Shown here one piece after another: positions 55,726 through 64,000 of a DNA stretch of 64,000 bases. Location: positions 62,001 through 126,000 of the forward strand of contig NZ_QAAE01000007.1 of the NCBI RefSeq assembly GCF_003046585.1, in the 5' to 3' direction. Each line of letters opens with the position of its first letter. Position 1 is the stretch's first letter. The notes under the pieces were generated by a model. It was given only the letters and a program-made list of their open reading frames with translations, searched no databases and had not been told where the DNA came from. Position numbers and translations under genes: made by a program. The DNA is from Nitrosomonas aestuarii (GTDB lineage Bacteria > Pseudomonadota > Gammaproteobacteria > Burkholderiales > Nitrosomonadaceae).

Positions 55726-58700
55726 TTAACTATCAATTGAGTATTCCAGTGCGTAAACACGTCTTGATTCATTGGTTTCTTTGAACTCAAATGTCCCTGC
55801 GTCTTCAAATTTCCAAGATTTAACAATATCAATCTGGAAAGACTCATCAATGAGGATAACTTTATTTATGTTTCGAGCAATTTCACCTAACCGGATAGCT
55901 TGATTTACCGCATTACCTAAAATTGTGTAATCCATTTTTATTGACGAACCAATATTGCCTTCTGCTACCATTCCAGAAGCCAAACCAAATCCACAATTCA
56001 TTACTTTATCACTCGGATATAATTTTGCTTGCTCTTTGAACTTGTTAAATGCATCGACGCATGAAGCTATCGCAGAATCTATTTGATGTATTTCAAAATG
56101 AGCGACGAAACACCCACCAGAATACTTTATTACCTGACCGCCATATTCAATGCACGCTATCGAACAAATTTCCAGAAAGTTATTCACTGCACAAACGAGT
56201 TCCTCGTCAGAGAATTGGTTCCGTAGCGCTACAAAGTCGGTAAGACTTCCTGAAACGACTATTTTTCTCGCGCTCTTTATTGGAATAGTCAGTGGATCAA
56301 TCCCTTCCATTAGGAATTTAAGCAAGGCCGGTTGGGTGTATCGCCCCATGGCATTATGTGACTGAGCAATGTTTTGTAACATCAAACTGATGGCCAGCAG
56401 TATGAGATCATTACTTTCATTGAGAGTTACTGCCTTCATGTTCCAGTCTGAAAAAAGTCTCTCTTCACAACCGGTTTCTGCGCTGAGTATGGTCACATCA
56501 CGATGCCGTGGATCGCGACTTATTTTCTCTATCAGCACATTGATAGTTGTTTCCTCGCCTTCCAAAATCTGAAAAAAATAATCTCCTACTCCAATTAGGA
56601 TGCCAGTTACATCTATCTTCTGGTTGTTCAAACTTGCTTTACGTCCTATCTCAAGAATTCCTTTCTGATCAAGCGGTACACTTAGTTTACTAACGTAGGT
56701 TAGTCGCTTCAGCCCAAGCGAGGTATCTGTTAACGAAGTATCAGGTTGAAAATCCCTTAGATTCCGGATTGCCTTACTCATCAACCAACCACTTTTTATC
56801 AATGCACCAAGATCTTCTTGCGAAACATTTTTTAATTCACAATCGGTAAGGCACTGGACTGTTTCTGTGCGTTTATTTTGATGTATCGGCAATATTTCAC
56901 CGAAATGGTCTCCGGGACCCAGTTCTCTTATTTTTATGCCGTTCTGGATTACTTTTAAACGTCCGGATTCAACTACATAAGCCATTTTAGCGGTGTCACC
57001 TTGACTGAAAATTTCATCGCCTGCTTTAAAATGTGATTTTTCCAAACTAGATGAAGAAGTTTGTGCCAAGACTGCAATATCGCTACGAAATGCCAGCACT
57101 AAAAACCAATCAATAATAATGCGCAGATTCCTTTCCAATCCAGGTACTGAGAGCAGATTTATAAAACGCGAAATAAACCAGGCTAGTATTCCGGTAAAAA
57201 TTAACCCACTCACGCGACACAAGGAAAATTGACGCATGTTGTATGGCTGGACAAAATGTCGTTGTTGCTTGAATGGGCGCCGGGAAAATCCTTGTGAATT
57301 TGCCCAGGCATTAAAGCCGGTACTTTGCCCCAAATTGACCTGATCACTGGCAAAAACAAATTGAGGAGTTGTCGCATTTTGATGCGACTCTGCCACCCAA
57401 ATGTTGTTAAAAGATTGCAAACGCAATTCGTTGTCAATTACAAAAGGCCAGTTCAAACTACCATGTTCAACAAAGCGAATGGTTGGATACTCGAAAGAGG
57501 CGTTTATTAGCAGACCGAATGCCTGGGGGTCTCCTTTTTCAAAAACCAGTCCTTTTTGAGTAAGCCCAGAAATTTTTTCTTCCAGGTGTTCGATAACACC
57601 GGCCTTTTTCAAACATTGAGATCGCTTTGAACTTATTTGATGCTCAAATTTGGTTCTGCTTTTATCGTATTCATTAAAAAGATGAACCTGCCACCCTGAG
57701 TTTTGTAAAGCTGGGTACGATGGTTCTGCCGATTGCAGTATTTGACTGACTTCGACAGCGATTGCGGACGCAATTTCACTCGAACCAATGATAGCGAAAG
57801 TAAGTAAACGCTTTTTCTCGTCAGCATCTTTAACCATTTCTGCTTCTTCAACCAGATCAAGAACACGCTGCCTGATGCGAAGCGCGTCAGCAATCGAGTC
57901 GATTGGGCATGCATGATCCATCATGCCTGGAATCTTCGTAATATGAGACGATGGTGTCAATGCCAATATCAAGCTATCGTACTTTAGCTCTATAGTTTCA
58001 TTGTTTTTTCGTTTTGCGATTACTTTTTGTTCTTTCTCGTTAATAGCATCCAAGTGTGCAACAACGACATTTGTTCGTTGAACAATACGACGAAATGGAT
58101 TTACCACATTGCCCGGTTGTACCGTACCGCCGATAACTTCGGGTAAGAACGGTGCGAACAAAAAGTTTCCCTGCTCATGAAGCAGTGTAATACGGACATT
58201 GGAGTACTGGCCGATGAGTTTCTCTATTTTAACAGCAGCTTGCAGGGCAGCAAGGCCTCCGCCAATGATGACAATGTCAGCGGCTTTGTCTCTTGGCACA
58301 GGTCGACGCAAATGACCGGCAGAATTTATAAAGCATGACAAAACAACCCCGTAAAAAAGAATATGTGCGGTAGGTGTTTCCGGAAGTAATAAAGCAAAAA
58401 TAGAAAAGGCACTAATTAAAAAAATCGACAGAGGACGTAACAATATCCCAGCAATTAGCAAAACGCCTGCGCTTACTTCAACAAGCGCCATTAGCAATGT
58501 AAAGGCTTCAGGGTGGATCGACAGAATGGGTAACTGATAAGTTTCGATTATGCCCATTGAAAGATTGGGCTGCAGCAGCTTATAGAATACCCCCAGGTAC
58601 AATATCGTAGTGCCGGTCAGAATGCGCATTATGGCCTGAGCACGTTGTCGGGGTTGGTTAGCCAGAAAAGATTGTATACCACGAAAGGCAGCCGGGATCG

Positions 58701-59355
58701 GCAGTGGTAAAAAATGCCTACCCGCACCTTGTAAAACGAGAAAAATACTTGCGCCAATTATGGCGCCTAAATAGGGAAAAATAGCCTCGCCAAATAAATA
58801 CCAGCCTAAAAGACTTAACAATATCAGCAGGAAAGAAAAAAATCTGACATAAACGCCAAACAAAATGGTTAGGCCTAATATAATTTCAGCCCACCTTATC
58901 CAGGCCCATTCAGAACCTAGCTGATTTAGTTCAAGATCAGGCGCTAAAAAAGTAGGTGAGGTAAATGCTTCTACTCCAAAACGTGGTTCCGCCCCGAAAG
59001 CCGAAGATAATAAAATCCAGCCCACACACACGCGCAATATACGCGGCACATGATCGCCATAAGAAGACAGTCTTGCCTGCAAATCAGGAAAAAGTTCACG
59101 TGCTCCTGTGAAACCAAGCCATACCCAGCCGATGATAAAAGCTAAAAAAGCCGAAATCATCAACACATTAAGAGAAGATACTTGAGTAAAAATGTCTGGT
59201 AGCTTTTGAGCATTCCAGTAATCAATTTGCTCGGGCGTTAAAATCCAGGTTTCATGCGCCAAAACAGCACTGGAAAAAACAAGTAATCCAGAAAAACCGA
59301 AAAGTAAAAAGGCTACATACCAAACAAACCGGATAGAAAAATGTGTATTTATCAT
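55726..59355 (-). CDS. DoxX-like membrane / NDH-2-like / cyclic-nucleotide-binding / BLUF / cyclase-like fusion
   Basis: One 1209-residue open frame without interruption. Residues 1-350: about ten membrane helices of DoxX/SURF4 type. 357-690: pyridine-nucleotide-disulfide (NDH-2-like) flavoprotein, with FAD loop IVIIGGGLAA intact except the last Gly (A370), but the NADH loop reads IIGSSEIASA and the usual GD near 656 is ES. 765-860: cyclic-nucleotide-binding domain (LGPGDHFGEILP). 880-975: BLUF blue-light sensor with Y887, N911, Q929 and W971/M973 at the spacing known from AppA. 1030-1205: class III cyclase-like domain with K1077, D1142, N1151 and R1155 kept, but both metal aspartates replaced (S1037, G1081). 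It may be a light sensor with pseudo-enzyme outputs. Confidence 0.8.
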   Translation of the reverse strand: MINTHFSIRFVWYVAFLLFGFSGLLVFSSAVLAHETWILTPEQIDYWNAQKLPDIFTQVSSLNVLMISAFLAFIIGWVWLGFTGARELFPDLQARLSSYGDHVPRILRVCVGWILLSSAFGAEPRFGVEAFTSPTFLAPDLELNQLGSEWAWIRWAEIILGLTILFGVYVRFFSFLLILLSLLGWYLFGEAIFPYLGAIIGASIFLVLQGAGRHFLPLPIPAAFRGIQSFLANQPRQRAQAIMRILTGTTILYLGVFYKLLQPNLSMGIIETYQLPILSIHPEAFTLLMALVEVSAGVLLIAGILLRPLSIFLISAFSIFALLLPETPTAHILFYGVVLSCFINSAGHLRRPVPRDKAADIVIIGGGLAALQAAVKIEKLIGQYSNVRITLLHEQGNFLFAPFLPEVIGGTVQPGNVVNPFRRIVQRTNVVVAHLDAINEKEQKVIAKRKNNETIELKYDSLILALTPSSHITKIPGMMDHACPIDSIADALRIRQRVLDLVEEAEMVKDADEKKRLLTFAIIGSSEIASAIAVEVSQILQSAEPSYPALQNSGWQVHLFNEYDKSRTKFEHQISSKRSQCLKKAGVIEHLEEKISGLTQKGLVFEKGDPQAFGLLINASFEYPTIRFVEHGSLNWPFVIDNELRLQSFNNIWVAESHQNATTPQFVFASDQVNLGQSTGFNAWANSQGFSRRPFKQQRHFVQPYNMRQFSLCRVSGLIFTGILAWFISRFINLLSVPGLERNLRIIIDWFLVLAFRSDIAVLAQTSSSSLEKSHFKAGDEIFSQGDTAKMAYVVESGRLKVIQNGIKIRELGPGDHFGEILPIHQNKRTETVQCLTDCELKNVSQEDLGALIKSGWLMSKAIRNLRDFQPDTSLTDTSLGLKRLTYVSKLSVPLDQKGILEIGRKASLNNQKIDVTGILIGVGDYFFQILEGEETTINVLIEKISRDPRHRDVTILSAETGCEERLFSDWNMKAVTLNESNDLILLAISLMLQNIAQSHNAMGRYTQPALLKFLMEGIDPLTIPIKSARKIVVSGSLTDFVALRNQFSDEELVCAVNNFLEICSIACIEYGGQVIKYSGGCFVAHFEIHQIDSAIASCVDAFNKFKEQAKLYPSDKVMNCGFGLASGMVAEGNIGSSIKMDYTILGNAVNQAIRLGEIARNINKVILIDESFQIDIVKSWKFEDAGTFEFKETNESRRVYALEYSIDS

Positions 59356-59376
59356 TTCACGATATTTTGACCAATC

Positions 59377-59404
59377 GTTATATTTATGGCGTTGTTAAAA
59401 GCAA
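59377..59404 (-). promoter_or_regulatory. Possible promoter of the BLUF fusion gene
   Basis: On the minus strand TTGCTT (59404-59399) and TATAAC (59382-59377) are separated by 16 bp, ending about 21 bp before the ATG at 59355. It is a plausible housekeeping promoter. The ribosome site is weak (GTGA only). Confidence 0.3.
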
Positions 59405-59749
59405 GGCATAAAAGAGCTATTATCAGGCGAATTTAATTGCCAGGTTAACAACAACACGCTCAGATTCGAATTTATACATTAGAGATAACATATCTGTTGA
59501 CTCTCTTGTCAGATAATCATTAAGGTATTGAATCAATCTACAGTTTTGCATAATTAGTTGGAAAAACCAATGAATAAATTGATGAAACTCCTATCTGCAT
59601 CTGAATTAAACTGGAGCTATGATCATTTCTGGTTGGTGTATGACAATGGAGAAGGAAGCGGTGTAACCTGTTGGTGAATATCTGGGAAAATCAACCAATA
59701 AAAAAGGAAAACACCGCGATGACAGATAGTAATATTTCAGGCTGAACAA
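59405..59749 (+). other. Gap upstream of the BLUF fusion gene
   Basis: No gene was supported. The minus-strand frame 59606-59818 runs against the IS256-type remnant and has no features. The stretch is AT-rich and continues into transposase debris. Confidence 0.4.
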
Positions 59750-59868
59750 ACCGGAAAAAAATGATCCGTTGCGGGAAGTATTACGGGAAGGCGCACGAAA
59801 AATGCTTACTGCAGCCATTGAAGCTTAAGCATCTACTTTTGTCGAGCAGCACGACGCTTTAAAAACAA
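59750..59868 (+). pseudogene. IS256-family transposase remnant
   Basis: The plus strand reads NDPLREVLREGARKMLTAAIEA, a stop, then ASTFVEQH, matching the conserved N-terminal helix of IS256-type (Mutator-like) transposases. Only about 40 codons remain and one TAA interrupts them. Confidence 0.7.
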
Positions 59869-60084
59869 GGTATCCATCGCATACGGAGTCTGCTGGTTTC
59901 CCGGCGGACTGCGCAAGCGAACGAGATCCGAGGGTTATTATTAGAATATGGCGTCATGATCCCCAAAGGAATTGCTTGTATCAGGGCGAGGATGCCAGAA
60001 ATTCTCGAGGACGCAGAAAACGGTTTAACACCATTTTATTTCGTCAACTACTGAATGAGCTCTATGAAGAGATGGTTGTCAATG
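59868..60084 (+). pseudogene. IS110-family transposase remnant
   Basis: The reading frames give RIRSLLVSRRTAQANEIRGLLLEYGV, then IPKGIACIRARMPEILEDAENGL and, after a frameshift, FRQLLNELYEEMVV. This is the central segment of IS110-family transposases. It is fused directly to the IS256 fragment, so two different insertions have decayed into each other. Confidence 0.75.
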
Positions 60085-63072
60085 TCAATAGCTGTTTAAT
60101 AACCCCTCCATCAATTGCAGGACTCTTTTTTTGACCACTCTCCCATAATGCCTGGTGCCTCCCTGCCGGTAACCAACATAAAATAATGACCCGGTGCCTG
60201 AACTTTTGGTGCTTTCTTTTTTTAGAAGAGTTTTTCCCAGCCCTAGATCTAAAAAATTCCTCTTATTTTTCTGAAAAATGTAAGTTGCCAGACAGGCAAT
60301 TTCATAATCTGTCTTAAGAAATAAATCATCCCATTCTTTGTTAGAAGACCGGGTGGCTATTTCGTCCAGTCCTTTTTCTTTGTATTTGCTTTTAAAACTC
60401 TTCACCAACAAATTTGAACTACTATAACCACCGTTTATAATATGGTTAATCAACCATTTATACGTGCCTCTGAATGTAATTTGAGTGAGACCCCTTCCTC
60501 TGAATTTGCAGAAGTCCATTTCCGCAATGATTCCACCCGAACTTACTGATTTGGGGTGCGCCAAGGGGTAATTGCTTTTCCCCTTTAATTTCCATTTATT
60601 GCTATAGGGTTTGGCGGGAACATTTCCTTTGTGGCCATGCGCCGCTAAAAAGACCGGGTTGTGAAGCAGATTATACGCGATGCCCTGATTTCCGTTTGCC
60701 TTGGAATTGTATCTGTACAAATAGGGCAAATTACCGAGCTCTGTTCCAACTGTAAATTTTCCAGCATGCTCATTGATAATAATCGAAGTCAGGGCAAAAA
60801 ATTGAAAAAAGTTGATCTTTGTTTTACTGTATTGGCTCCCATTAAACAGCAGGGGTATATTGTCAAAGACTTTAATAAAATTAGGTTCCTGGCCTTTAGG
60901 AATATTTTTGGGCGTTCTTCCTTTTTTTCCGGTATAAGTAGGGTCATAAGGCATGCTTCCAAAAAAACCACTATTGCCTATTTTTTCTCTAAACCATTGG
61001 CAAAATTCATAACCCGTTGTTTTTTTGAAAAAGGAATTGATGTCACTGGCATCTGAGAATCGGGTGCTATGAAAATTATTTAAAAAATTTTCAAAAAGGC
61101 TGTCTTCTTCGGATGTATTCCAATCCATTTTTTTATAAGAAACCTTAGAAGCAGAACTTGCGGGTTTGCTTTTTGAAGTACCAATACCCAATATCGCCTT
61201 CATTTTATTCCAGGTATTCGTACCGATTTTGCCATCAGGGGTCAACCCTTTACCGTCCTGCCAGTCTGCGACCGTCTGGGCGAATGCGCCCTCGTCGGGA
61301 GAGTAATTGAGTTTTAATATTTGACTGACAATATCATCGTAGTGTTTCTGCCAACCCAAAGTCTTCATTTTGACCCGGTTGTATTCGATAGCGCTATTTA
61401 ATTTGCTGGCCGAAAGCTGTTCTTCTTCCATATGGGCCCCATCATTCAAAACATGGGGGCTCTCTCCGATTTCACCTTGAGAGTCTTTGCACTGATAGTT
61501 GGAAATCGATGGAACAGACACCTTTTTTAAAATAGACCGGTATTTTTCTAAAACACAAAAGCGGACATGAAGATGTTTATTGTGCCCAGACCACGCTGAA
61601 ACTTTTTTAAATTCTTTTGCCAGAACGCTGTCGGTGCAGCCAATGATCTTAATGCCGAGGATGGGATTGCTTAAAATCACTTTGATGAAGTTTCGCAGTA
61701 TATTCTGCTTTTCAAGGGTGTAGGATTTGCCCGCAAGTGTATTGATCTTTGCCCCGTTTTTTAGTAATTGCAGGTCTGCATCTAAACCAATTTGATGTGA
61801 TTTGTGGTACGAAGGCTTACCATTTTTGGTTCCATTTCTTAATGGCCCGCCGCCTTTTTTACTGATATCCCTTATTTTAAGTACTATATCCGGATTGCTT
61901 TTATGCCACTGATTTCCAATCCATTCAATGGCCTCGATGGCCTCAGCAATTCCATAAGCCCTTGAAGATGCATTTACGATATATTTGCTGCCCACTGAGA
62001 CAGGCATCTTGAAACTTATCAAATCCTTTGCCCTGGTAGAGGAGGGGGGCTTTGTTGTACTTTTTGAAGAACCGGTTCCTAGAATCGGCTTCATTTTTTT
62101 CCAGGTACCGGGTCCGATTTTGCCATCGGGAGTCAAACCTTTACTGTCTTGCCAGTCCGCCACCTTTTGGGCGAATTCCCCTTCGTCCGGAGAGTAATTG
62201 AGTTTGAGTATATTGCTGACAATCTCATCAAAGTGTTCTTGCCAGCCCAAAGTCTTCATCTTGACCCGGTTATATTCAATGGCGCTATTTAACTGGCTGG
62301 CTGAAAGTGTTTCTTCCTCCAGATACGTTTCATTTTTAGAATACGCGCTATCCGGATAGGACTCGAATTCCTGATCACTTTCATTCCACAATGCGTCTTC
62401 ATATTCTTCTAATCCGCTTTGTGTTTCGTCATCATATAAGCCTTCCGTTTCAACCCCTGATTCATCTTGTGTGTCGTCATCATCATGGAAGCCTTCGCCT
62501 GCAAGACTGGATTCATCTTCCTGGTCACTTTCATCCCACAGCTCGTCTTCATAATCATCCAATTCGTTTTGGATTTCATCATCATATAAGCCGTCGGTCT
62601 CTATGCCCAGTTCATCTTCCCGATCGCTTACTTTCCACAATTCGTCTTCGTCATCGTTTAATTCGTATTGTGTTTCATCATTATGCAGGTCTTCAGACTC
62701 GATACCGATTTCACCTGTTTCTTCGATTTCATCTTCTACCGCTTCAAAGTTAAAATACGAAAAATCATTTTCAATTCTCGATTCATTTTCTATATCTTCA
62801 TATAAGTCGTCACTTTCAATACCACTATCTTCCAGACCTTCACTTTCCCAGTCAGTTTCCTCAAAGCTTTCTACCTCGCGCTCACTATTTTCGTTTGATT
62901 CGTCTAAAGTAGATTCTTCAAAAACAGCGCCTGAAAAATTTTCTAAAAATGAACTCTCAAAATTCGGACGAGAACTAACTGCTTCTTTCGAAATCAGTTT
63001 GCTTTCAATCAGTTCATCATCCAAAAATTCAGAATAAATTTCAAGATGGCTGGATTTATTAGATTTAGACAT
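60085..63072 (-). CDS. Acidic multidomain murein hydrolase (PG-binding / MepA-like M74 / PG-binding / lysozyme-like)
   Basis: A 995-residue protein with no signal peptide. Residues 1-245 are extremely acidic, with three roughly 32-residue repeats (starting at 123, 156, 206; each ...LYDDE...YEDxLWxESDQE). Residues 255-333 and 551-633 are near-identical peptidoglycan-binding domains. Residues 345-520 match MepA-type M74 endopeptidase (SHQIGLDADL with H426 and D431; HLHV with H500 and H502). Residues 650-995 resemble a GH19/lysozyme-like domain (FRGRGLTQITFRGTYKW). The lack of a signal peptide plus acidic N terminus suggests export by a special route, such as a contractile injection particle; that is inference. 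Confidence 0.7.
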   Translation of the reverse strand: MSKSNKSSHLEIYSEFLDDELIESKLISKEAVSSRPNFESSFLENFSGAVFEESTLDESNENSEREVESFEETDWESEGLEDSGIESDDLYEDIENESRIENDFSYFNFEAVEDEIEETGEIGIESEDLHNDETQYELNDDEDELWKVSDREDELGIETDGLYDDEIQNELDDYEDELWDESDQEDESSLAGEGFHDDDDTQDESGVETEGLYDDETQSGLEEYEDALWNESDQEFESYPDSAYSKNETYLEEETLSASQLNSAIEYNRVKMKTLGWQEHFDEIVSNILKLNYSPDEGEFAQKVADWQDSKGLTPDGKIGPGTWKKMKPILGTGSSKSTTKPPSSTRAKDLISFKMPVSVGSKYIVNASSRAYGIAEAIEAIEWIGNQWHKSNPDIVLKIRDISKKGGGPLRNGTKNGKPSYHKSHQIGLDADLQLLKNGAKINTLAGKSYTLEKQNILRNFIKVILSNPILGIKIIGCTDSVLAKEFKKVSAWSGHNKHLHVRFCVLEKYRSILKKVSVPSISNYQCKDSQGEIGESPHVLNDGAHMEEEQLSASKLNSAIEYNRVKMKTLGWQKHYDDIVSQILKLNYSPDEGAFAQTVADWQDGKGLTPDGKIGTNTWNKMKAILGIGTSKSKPASSASKVSYKKMDWNTSEEDSLFENFLNNFHSTRFSDASDINSFFKKTTGYEFCQWFREKIGNSGFFGSMPYDPTYTGKKGRTPKNIPKGQEPNFIKVFDNIPLLFNGSQYSKTKINFFQFFALTSIIINEHAGKFTVGTELGNLPYLYRYNSKANGNQGIAYNLLHNPVFLAAHGHKGNVPAKPYSNKWKLKGKSNYPLAHPKSVSSGGIIAEMDFCKFRGRGLTQITFRGTYKWLINHIINGGYSSSNLLVKSFKSKYKEKGLDEIATRSSNKEWDDLFLKTDYEIACLATYIFQKNKRNFLDLGLGKTLLKKESTKSSGTGSLFYVGYRQGGTRHYGRVVKKRVLQLMEGLLNSY

Positions 63073-63074
63073 GT

Positions 63075-63998
63075 TTATTTAACATTACTGTAATCACGTT
63101 TGCGGATGTTGTGGCCCGTGGCTTGTTCCCAATCAGCTATAATCTGGTAATTGATGCCACGTAAACTTCCGGGTACATCGTCATATAGCGTCTGCGCTGC
63201 AGGGGCATTACTCACGCCATTTGATTCAATGAATATCAACAACTCGGATAACAAGGGGGCCATTCGAAAAAATTGCTCAGATTTACTATGTGCTGGCATC
63301 TCTACTCGTTTTGCAATATTAAACAAGCGCTGTTCCGGACTAGATCCTTCTGCACGTAAATCTAAAACTACAGATGTGTTCTGCTCTAAAGTGAGATGGA
63401 ACCAGGACATCATGGATACAAACCAAAATTCTTCACGTGCCAGGATGCCGTATTGTTTACGTGTTATCATCAAATCAAAGAGTTGATTGGCATAATTGAA
63501 GATAATGGCATCGTCAGTTGGTTTCGCACCGCTTTCGTTGCTAACGTTTATTAAGCCAATATAGATATGATGAAGCAGGTTCTCCAGTACATTTACGAAC
63601 TCTATGTTTGAAGTCTCAGGCTTGACAAAAGCGTAAGGCATACCTTCTTTCATAGGATGATTAAGCTCCATGCCAAACAATCTCCAATATGCATTCCTGC
63701 GAGTGGCCCCCTGATCAGGGCGTATATCGCTGTCTATTGCAAAAATGAAGAAGGGAGCAGGGGAGCGGTAAAACAGTTCTTCCGTGATACGCATCCAGTG
63801 CTGAGTTTCGGGCCGGGGAATACCTAATTTCTCACCATGCCGAAACTCGTAAATAACTTTGCGGAAAATTTCATAGACTCTCGTATTTTCTATTAAATAC
63901 GCATAAATCAGATGCATCCAGAGCTGAACATTAGTCCAGGAAGCACGATTAAAAGGTTCCAGGGTGGCATCTGAACCGCGTTGCCGAAGGGTGCACAT
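63075..63998 (-). CDS. Protein of unknown function at the window edge
   Basis: An open frame of 307 codons ending 2 bp before the start of the murein-hydrolase gene, so the two are probably co-transcribed. The ATG at 63998 is the last possible codon in the window; the real start may lie outside. The protein is helical (PFFIFAIDSDIRPDQGATRRNAY, FWFVSMMSWFHLTLE) with no recognised domain. It might be a partner of the hydrolase. The upstream region is needed to see its full length. Confidence 0.6.
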   Translation of the reverse strand: MCTLRQRGSDATLEPFNRASWTNVQLWMHLIYAYLIENTRVYEIFRKVIYEFRHGEKLGIPRPETQHWMRITEELFYRSPAPFFIFAIDSDIRPDQGATRRNAYWRLFGMELNHPMKEGMPYAFVKPETSNIEFVNVLENLLHHIYIGLINVSNESGAKPTDDAIIFNYANQLFDLMITRKQYGILAREEFWFVSMMSWFHLTLEQNTSVVLDLRAEGSSPEQRLFNIAKRVEMPAHSKSEQFFRMAPLLSELLIFIESNGVSNAPAAQTLYDDVPGSLRGINYQIIADWEQATGHNIRKRDYSNVK

Positions 63999-64000
63999 TA

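Noticed and set aside
62350-62720. Regularly spaced repeats suggestive of a CRISPR array
   Set aside because: The repeats are imperfect, in frame and encode a protein repeat; there are no constant repeat/unique spacer units and no cas genes.
62391-63037. Serine- or histidine-rich plus-strand frames opposite the acidic hydrolase head
   Set aside because: They are reverse-strand images of the Asp/Glu/Ser-rich repeats, not independent genes.

Overview
The window looks like chromosome of a motile Gram-negative betaproteobacterium. The gene set (exosortase A-associated hydrolases, a PEP-CTERM protein, a REP-associated transposase, a phosphoketolase/acetate kinase pair, a squalene synthase) and the moderate GC would fit a Nitrosomonadaceae ammonia oxidiser. 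That is an inference from gene content; no rRNA or marker gene here proves it. I found no tRNA, rRNA, CRISPR array or replication origin.

1-11.7 kb is conserved housekeeping DNA. On the minus strand lie a Mla-type lipid transport operon (mlaE with a fused STAS domain, mlaF, mlaD, an auxiliary lipoprotein), a tiny lptM-lysA pair, a squalene/phytoene synthase, and tsaE-amiC. Divergent from tsaE run queG, purT and a hexose-6-phosphate mutarotase. 11.9-14.8 kb is an accessory patch: a DUF2971 gene broken by a REP-associated transposase remnant, two copies of a 39-bp repeat, and a pair of small genes arranged like integron cassettes (a SeqA-like/RAMA protein and a PD-(D/E)XK nuclease-like protein separated by an attC-like site).

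15-20.5 kb returns to core genes: glutathione peroxidase, catalase, heme A synthase, smpB, ratA, rnfH and an exported unknown. 20.5-32 kb is the flagellar rod/hook/ring operon flgBCDEFGHIJKL (minus) with divergent flgA (plus). A sigma-54-like promoter lies before flgB and a sigma-28-like one before flgK.

32-41 kb carries a compact operon (ACP, FkbH-like HAD/acyltransferase, MaoC-SDR fusion, acetyltransferase-like, second ACP, exosortase A-associated hydrolases 2 and 1), followed by IS3 debris, a PEP-CTERM protein and a decayed chromate transporter. 41-44 kb is a minus-strand operon of flavin reductase, M20 peptidase and a P-loop protein, then CHRD and VOC pseudogenes. 45.4-48.6 kb holds a JmjC/cupin oxygenase, an M29-type metallopeptidase and a small ORF with an excellent ribosome site; together they could be a RiPP-like modification cluster.

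49-55.4 kb encodes a secreted PQQ-type sugar dehydrogenase-like protein and the phosphoketolase plus acetate kinase pair. 55.7-59.4 kb is the most unusual gene: one 1209-residue chain with a DoxX-like membrane region, an NDH-2-like flavoprotein domain, a cyclic-nucleotide-binding domain, a BLUF blue-light sensor and a class III cyclase-like domain. The BLUF residues are intact, but the oxidoreductase and cyclase motifs are eroded. The end of the window has IS256/IS110 debris, a 995-residue acidic multidomain murein hydrolase, and a gene of unknown function at the edge.
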